Below, piece after piece: positions 60,446 to 64,000 of a DNA stretch of 64,000 nt (positions within the stretch are counted from its first letter, which is position 1; each line of letters opens with the position of its first letter). Both the position numbers and the translations under genes were made by a program. Below the pieces are notes generated by a model. That model ran no database searches. It was not told where the DNA came from and saw only the letters and a list, made by a program, of their open reading frames with translations. The DNA is from Streptomyces deccanensis. GTDB taxonomy: Bacteria; Actinomycetota; Actinomycetes; Streptomycetales; Streptomycetaceae. The stretch lies in contig NZ_CP092431.1 in assembly GCF_022385335.1 (NCBI RefSeq), positions 3,100,001 to 3,164,000 on the forward strand, read 5' to 3'.

Positions 60446-61717
60446 GTGAGCTCGACCAATCGCACCGTGGTCGTCACCGGTATCGGCGCAACCACACCGC
60501 TGGGTGGCGACGCGACTTCCACCTGGGAGGGGCTGGTCGCCGGCAAGTCCGGTGTCGGTCCCCTGGAGCAGGAGTGGGCCGCCGACCAGGCGGTCCGTAT
60601 CGCCGCGCAGATCGCCGTGGAGCCGACCGAGGTCATTCCCCGGCCGCAGGCCCGCCGACTGGACCGCTCGGCGCAGTTCGCGCTGATCGCGGCCAAGGAG
60701 GCGTGGGCCGACGCCGGTTACACGGAGACCTCGGCCGACGACGGCACCGTCGACGCCGACCGTGTCGGCGCGGTCATCGCCTCCGGTATCGGTGGGGTGA
60801 CGACCCTGCTCGACCAGTACGACGTGCTGAAGGAGAAAGGCGTACGCCGTGTCTCCCCGCACACCGTGCCGATGCTGATGCCCAACGGCCCGTCCGCCAA
60901 CGTCGGTCTGTACGTCGGCGCGCGCGCCGGTGTGCACACCCCGGTCTCCGCCTGCGCGTCGGGCGCCGAGGCCATCGGCTACGCCATCGAGATGATCCGC
61001 ACCGGCCGCGCCGACGTCGTGATCGCCGGTGGCACCGAGGCCGCCATCCACCCGCTGCCGATCGCCGCGTTCGGCAACATGATGGCGATGTCCAAGAACA
61101 ACGAGGACCCGCAGGGCGCCTCCCGTCCGTACGACACCGGCCGTGACGGCTTCGTCCTCGGCGAGGGTGCCGGTGTCGTCGTCCTGGAGTCGGCCGAGCA
61201 CGCGGCGGCGCGGGGTGCCCGGGTCTACGCCGAGGCCGTGGGCCAGGGCATCTCCGCCGACGGCCACGACATCGTGCAGCCGGAGCCGGAGGGGCGTGGG
61301 ATCGCCCACGCCCTGCAGAACCTGCTGGACCGCACCGACCTTGACCCGGCGGAGATCGTGCACGTCAACGCGCACGGGACGTCGACGCCGGCCGGTGACA
61401 TCGCGGAGCTGAAGGCGCTGCGGAAGGTGTTCGGTGACGACACCGACCACTTCGCGGTGTCGGCGACGAAGTCGATGACCGGGCATCTGCTCGGTGGGGC
61501 CGGTGGGGTGGAGACGGTGGCGACGGTGCTCGCGCTGTACCACCGGGTGGCTCCGCCGACGATCAATGTGAACGACCTGGACCCCGAGGCGGAGGCCAAC
61601 GCCGACATCGTGCGGGGTGAGGCCCGCAAGCTGCCGGTCGAGGGGCGTATCGCCGCGCTGAACGACTCGTTCGGGTTCGGTGGGCACAACGTGGTGCTGG
61701 CGTTCCGGACGGTTTGA
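60446..61717 (+). CDS. fabF: beta-ketoacyl-ACP synthase II
   Basis: A 423-residue elongating ketosynthase. It has VTGIGATTPLGGDATSTW, the catalytic Cys in TPVSACASGAEAIGYA, His in VNAHGTSTPAGD and His in ATKSMTGHLLGGAGGVE, plus the C-terminal NDSFGFGGHNVVL. It elongates acyl chains with malonyl-ACP. GTG at 60446 with GGAG 10 nt upstream is preferred to TTG at 60431. It is the last gene of the fab operon and is closed by a terminator at 61736-61770. Confidence 0.97.
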   Translation: MSSTNRTVVVTGIGATTPLGGDATSTWEGLVAGKSGVGPLEQEWAADQAVRIAAQIAVEPTEVIPRPQARRLDRSAQFALIAAKEAWADAGYTETSADDGTVDADRVGAVIASGIGGVTTLLDQYDVLKEKGVRRVSPHTVPMLMPNGPSANVGLYVGARAGVHTPVSACASGAEAIGYAIEMIRTGRADVVIAGGTEAAIHPLPIAAFGNMMAMSKNNEDPQGASRPYDTGRDGFVLGEGAGVVVLESAEHAAARGARVYAEAVGQGISADGHDIVQPEPEGRGIAHALQNLLDRTDLDPAEIVHVNAHGTSTPAGDIAELKALRKVFGDDTDHFAVSATKSMTGHLLGGAGGVETVATVLALYHRVAPPTINVNDLDPEAEANADIVRGEARKLPVEGRIAALNDSFGFGGHNVVLAFRTV

Positions 61718-61735
61718 TTCGTTCGCTGACGCGCT

Positions 61736-61770
61736 TGTGGCCCGGGTCCCTTTCAGGGATTCGGGCCACA
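61736..61770 (+). terminator. fab operon terminator
   Basis: TGTGGCCCG...TCCCT pairs with AGGGA...CGGGCCACA across TTC with a two-base mismatch, 19 bp after the fabF stop. Confidence 0.8.
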
Positions 61771-61798
61771 GCTGTTTGTGCTTCGGGTGCGGGTGGGT

Positions 61799-61855
61799 GG
61801 GGCTTCTCGCGCCCACGCGGCGGAGCCGCACATGTCACAGCCCCGCGCCCCTGAA
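61799..61855 (-). repeat. dispersed repeat, long variant, copy 7
   Basis: On the minus strand GGGGCGCGGGGC, TGTGACATGTGCGGC, then TCCGCCGCGTGGGCGCGAGA and AGCC. It is the same long variant as 33199-33255, and lies between fabF and the convergent DUF3145 gene. Confidence 0.8.
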
Positions 61856-61892
61856 GAGCAAAGCGCAGGCCCCCGGCGCTTGAACGGGACCG

Positions 61893-62387
61893 TCAGACCA
61901 CCTGGTGGAGCCAGCGGACCGGGGCGCCCTCGCCCGCGTAGCGGAAGGGTTCCAGTTCGTCGTCCCAGGGCTTGCCCAGGAGCTTCGCGAGGTCGGACTC
62001 CAGGTCGGTCTCGCCTCGTTGGCTGCGGAGCAGGGCCGCGCGGAGGCGGTCCTCCGGGATGAGGATGTCGCCGTGGATGCCGGTGACGGCGTGGAAGATG
62101 CCGAGTTCGGGGGTGCAGCTGTAGCGCTCGCCCTCGGCGGTGGCGCAGGGCTCGGCGGTGACCTCGAAGCGCAGGAGGTGCCAGCCGCGCAGGGCGGACG
62201 CGAGCTTGGAGGCGGTGCCGGCCTGGCCCTGCCAGGAGAACTCGGAGCGCCAGGTGCCCGGGGCGGCCGGCTGCCGGATCCAGTCGAGGTTCACGCGGGT
62301 CCCGAGGACACCGGCGACGGCCCACTCGACGTGCGGGCACAGCGCACGCGGCGCGGAGTGCACGTACAGGACTCCACGTGTCGTCAC
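61893..62387 (-). CDS. DUF3145 family protein
   Basis: A 164-residue protein of the DUF3145 family, found beside the fab operon in many Streptomyces. It begins TTRGVLYVHSAPRALCPHVE and continues LDWIRQPAAPGTWRSEFSWQ, PELGIFHAVTGIHGDILIPE and ends FRYAGEGAPVRWLHQVV. The soluble sequence with conserved Trp and His suggests an enzyme or binding protein but no function is known. GTG at 62387 gives the conserved VTTRGVLYVH opening; further upstream starts are less likely. Confidence 0.9.
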   Translation of the reverse strand: MTTRGVLYVHSAPRALCPHVEWAVAGVLGTRVNLDWIRQPAAPGTWRSEFSWQGQAGTASKLASALRGWHLLRFEVTAEPCATAEGERYSCTPELGIFHAVTGIHGDILIPEDRLRAALLRSQRGETDLESDLAKLLGKPWDDELEPFRYAGEGAPVRWLHQVV

Positions 62388-62665
62388 CGGGGCCTCCACA
62401 GAGCAGGGCATCTTGTTCGTTCGACGGATCGGCAGTGGCAGGGCGGCCACGTGGCGAGGCTACCGTGTGGCGGGGCAAGGAGTGTGACGTACCGTCGGAG
62501 CCGACGCCAGGACGCGGCGCTCTTTCACCCAGGGGGACGCGTGTGCGGTACGGAACAGTTGCACCTTTCGCCGCAGCGTTCTCGTAGGTCTCCCGTGTCG
62601 GGAACTCCCGCGCGTTGTCATGGGTGGGAACTTGCACGTGTAGGACCGACCGAGGGGACCAGGGG

Positions 62666-63562
62666 ATGCGGAAGCGACGCCACCGTTCGAGGGCGGTGTG
62701 GGGCGCGGTCTCGGCGGCGTTCCTGCTGGCCGTGACCGGGTGCGACGCCACCGGTGGGGACTCCCCCGGCCCCGAGGGGACGGGTCCGCGTGCCGCGTCG
62801 CCGAAGCCCACGCCCGCCTGGGACAGCACCCCCGAGTCGCTGGTCGCCGTGGGTGACTCCATCACCCGGGGCTTCGACGCGTGCAAGGTCCTCTCCGACT
62901 GTCCCGAGGTGTCCTGGGCGACCGGCACCGACGCCTCGGTCGACAGTCTCGCCGTACGGCTGCTGGGCCGCTCCGGCGCGCTGCGGCACAGCTGGAACTA
63001 CGCGGTCACGGGGGCCCGGATGGCCGATCTGCCGCAGCAGATGGCCAGGGCGGCGACCCGGAAGCCCGAGTTGGTCACGGTGATGGTCGGCGCGAACGAC
63101 GCGTGCCGCGCGACCGTCGACGCCATGACGCCGGTCGCCGACTTCCGCGCGGACTTCGAGGACTCGATGGCGACGCTGCGGGACGCGCTGCCCAAGGCGC
63201 AGGTGTTCGTGGCGAGCGTGCCCGATCTGAAGCGGCTGTGGTCCGCGGGCCGCACCAGCCCGGTCGGCAAGCAGGTGTGGAAGCTGGGCATCTGCCCGTC
63301 CATGCTGGCCGACCCGGACGCCCTCACCACGGCGGCCGGGGAGCGGCGCGACACCGTCCAGGACCGGGTGGAGGCGTACAACGACGTGCTGCGCGAGGTC
63401 TGCGAGAAGGACCGCCACTGCCGGTACGACGGGGACGCCGTCTTCGACTACCGCTTCGGGCAGGCCCAGCTCAGCCAGTGGGACTGGTTCCACCCGAGCG
63501 TGAACGGGCAGGCGCGGCTGGCGGAGATCGCGTACCGGATCGTCAGCGCCAAGGAGTCGTGA
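62666..63562 (+). CDS. SGNH/GDSL hydrolase lipoprotein
   Basis: A 298-residue predicted lipoprotein: basic n-region, hydrophobic core, and lipobox AVTGC (about residue 26), then a Pro/Ala-rich spacer and a GDSL esterase. Block I is LVAVGDSITRGFDACK (nucleophile Ser), block III VGANDACRATV (Asn), and block V QWDWFHPSVNGQ (Asp/His). Four Cys near the active site (CKVLSDC, CEKDRHC) may form disulfides, suiting an extracellular enzyme. It probably cleaves an ester in the envelope or medium. GGGG precedes ATG 62666 closely, with ACCAGGGG as RBS. Confidence 0.9.
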   Translation: MRKRRHRSRAVWGAVSAAFLLAVTGCDATGGDSPGPEGTGPRAASPKPTPAWDSTPESLVAVGDSITRGFDACKVLSDCPEVSWATGTDASVDSLAVRLLGRSGALRHSWNYAVTGARMADLPQQMARAATRKPELVTVMVGANDACRATVDAMTPVADFRADFEDSMATLRDALPKAQVFVASVPDLKRLWSAGRTSPVGKQVWKLGICPSMLADPDALTTAAGERRDTVQDRVEAYNDVLREVCEKDRHCRYDGDAVFDYRFGQAQLSQWDWFHPSVNGQARLAEIAYRIVSAKES

Positions 63563-63611
63563 CCGAGGGTTCCGTCGTGGCCCCGGATTCCCGTGACCTA
63601 GGGTTTCGCTC

Positions 63612-64000
63612 ATGAGCGAACTTTTCGGCACACTTTCCGACGGCACGCCGGTGCACCGGTGGACGCTGGAGCGGGGCGGCACGCGGGTGCGCATCCTGAC
63701 GTACGGCGGGATCGTGCAGTCCGTGGAGGTGCCCGACCGGGACGGGCGGACGGCCGACGTGGTGCTGGGGTTCGCCGACCTCGACGGGTATCTGCGCCAT
63801 CAGGGGCCGTTCTTCGGGGCGCTCATCGGCCGGTACGCCAATCGGATCGCCGGCGGGCGGTTCACCCTCGACGGTCAGGTGTACGAGCTGGCGCGCAACA
63901 ACCCGCCGAACTCCTTGCACGGCGGGCCGCTCGGCTTCGACAAGCGGGTGTGGGAGGCGGAGGGCGTCGCGGACGGGGCCGGCGTGCGGCTGACGCGGGT
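63612..64000 (+). CDS. aldose 1-epimerase, 5' part
   Basis: A galactose mutarotase family gene (GalM, PF01263) that runs off the window after 130 codons. The N-terminal part reads MSELFGTLSDGTPVHRWTLE, YGGIVQSVEVPDRDG, VVLGFADLDGYLRH, and FFGALIGRYANRIAGGRF, followed by NNPPNSLHGGPLGFDKRVWE with the conserved LHGG. It interconverts alpha and beta anomers of sugars such as galactose. The ATG is 50 bp after the esterase stop and may be translated from the same mRNA. The missing C-terminus prevents a check of the catalytic Glu. Confidence 0.92.
   Translation, partial: MSELFGTLSDGTPVHRWTLERGGTRVRILTYGGIVQSVEVPDRDGRTADVVLGFADLDGYLRHQGPFFGALIGRYANRIAGGRFTLDGQVYELARNNPPNSLHGGPLGFDKRVWEAEGVADGAGVRLTR

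Overview
This 64 kb window is a piece of a Streptomyces chromosome. The DNA is very rich in G+C with almost only G/C at third codon positions, GTG and TTG starts are frequent, and several loci are actinobacterial hallmarks: FasR next to fabD-fabH-acpP-fabF, homodimeric aceE, DUF3052, DUF3145, a TerD/TerA/DUF475 tellurium-type cluster, and a yybP-ykoY leader upstream of a GDT1-type transporter. From memory, the order from the ter cluster through aceE to the fab operon matches the conserved chromosome core of S. coelicolor. No search could be run.

Layout. 0-7 kb: DUF1992 protein, the N-terminal remnant of a NACHT-type STAND ATPase, two related surface proteins, a GNAT enzyme, a DHA2 exporter fused to a winged-helix domain, and a peptidoglycan-binding-domain protein. 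7.1-8.9 kb: a 1.8 kb insertion holding only a frameshifted phiBT1-like serine integrase. It sits in the start region of a monooxygenase gene, and its right end supplies a substitute RBS and start codon. 9.5-23.5 kb: metabolic and membrane genes (HxlR/imine reductase, HAD, GDT1 with Mn riboswitch, secreted HNH nuclease, PhoD, FAD enzyme, DoxX, VTT protein), a decayed SDR-TetR pair, and a ketopantoate reductase-like gene and a LysR gene sharing one operator palindrome; tRNA-Val(UAC) closes the region. 23.6-32.5 kb: envelope functions, including a class A PBP whose transpeptidase motifs have lost key residues, followed by a deacetylase-like protein. 33.3-42.4 kb: the ter locus, with a predicted metabolite operon (C-C bond lyase, a single PRTase-TRSP-StiP-Pelota polypeptide, HAD phosphatase) next to TerD, TerA-like, DUF475, TerD and TerD.

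42.5-56.7 kb: peroxiredoxin, DUF3052, aceE, a potassium channel, an exporter with its TetR regulator, a DUF1023 hydrolase, DUF4429, a MerR-aldo/keto reductase operon, and small enzymes. 56.7-61.7 kb: fasR and the type II fatty acid synthase operon, with a perfect inverted repeat between fasR and fabD; aceE can supply acetyl-CoA to the same pathway. The window ends with DUF3145, a lipoprotein esterase and the start of an aldose 1-epimerase gene.

Strong hairpins separate most convergent genes. A dispersed repeat (GGGGCGCGGGGAACTGCGCGA and a longer variant) occurs at seven places and forms one terminator and one protein tail.
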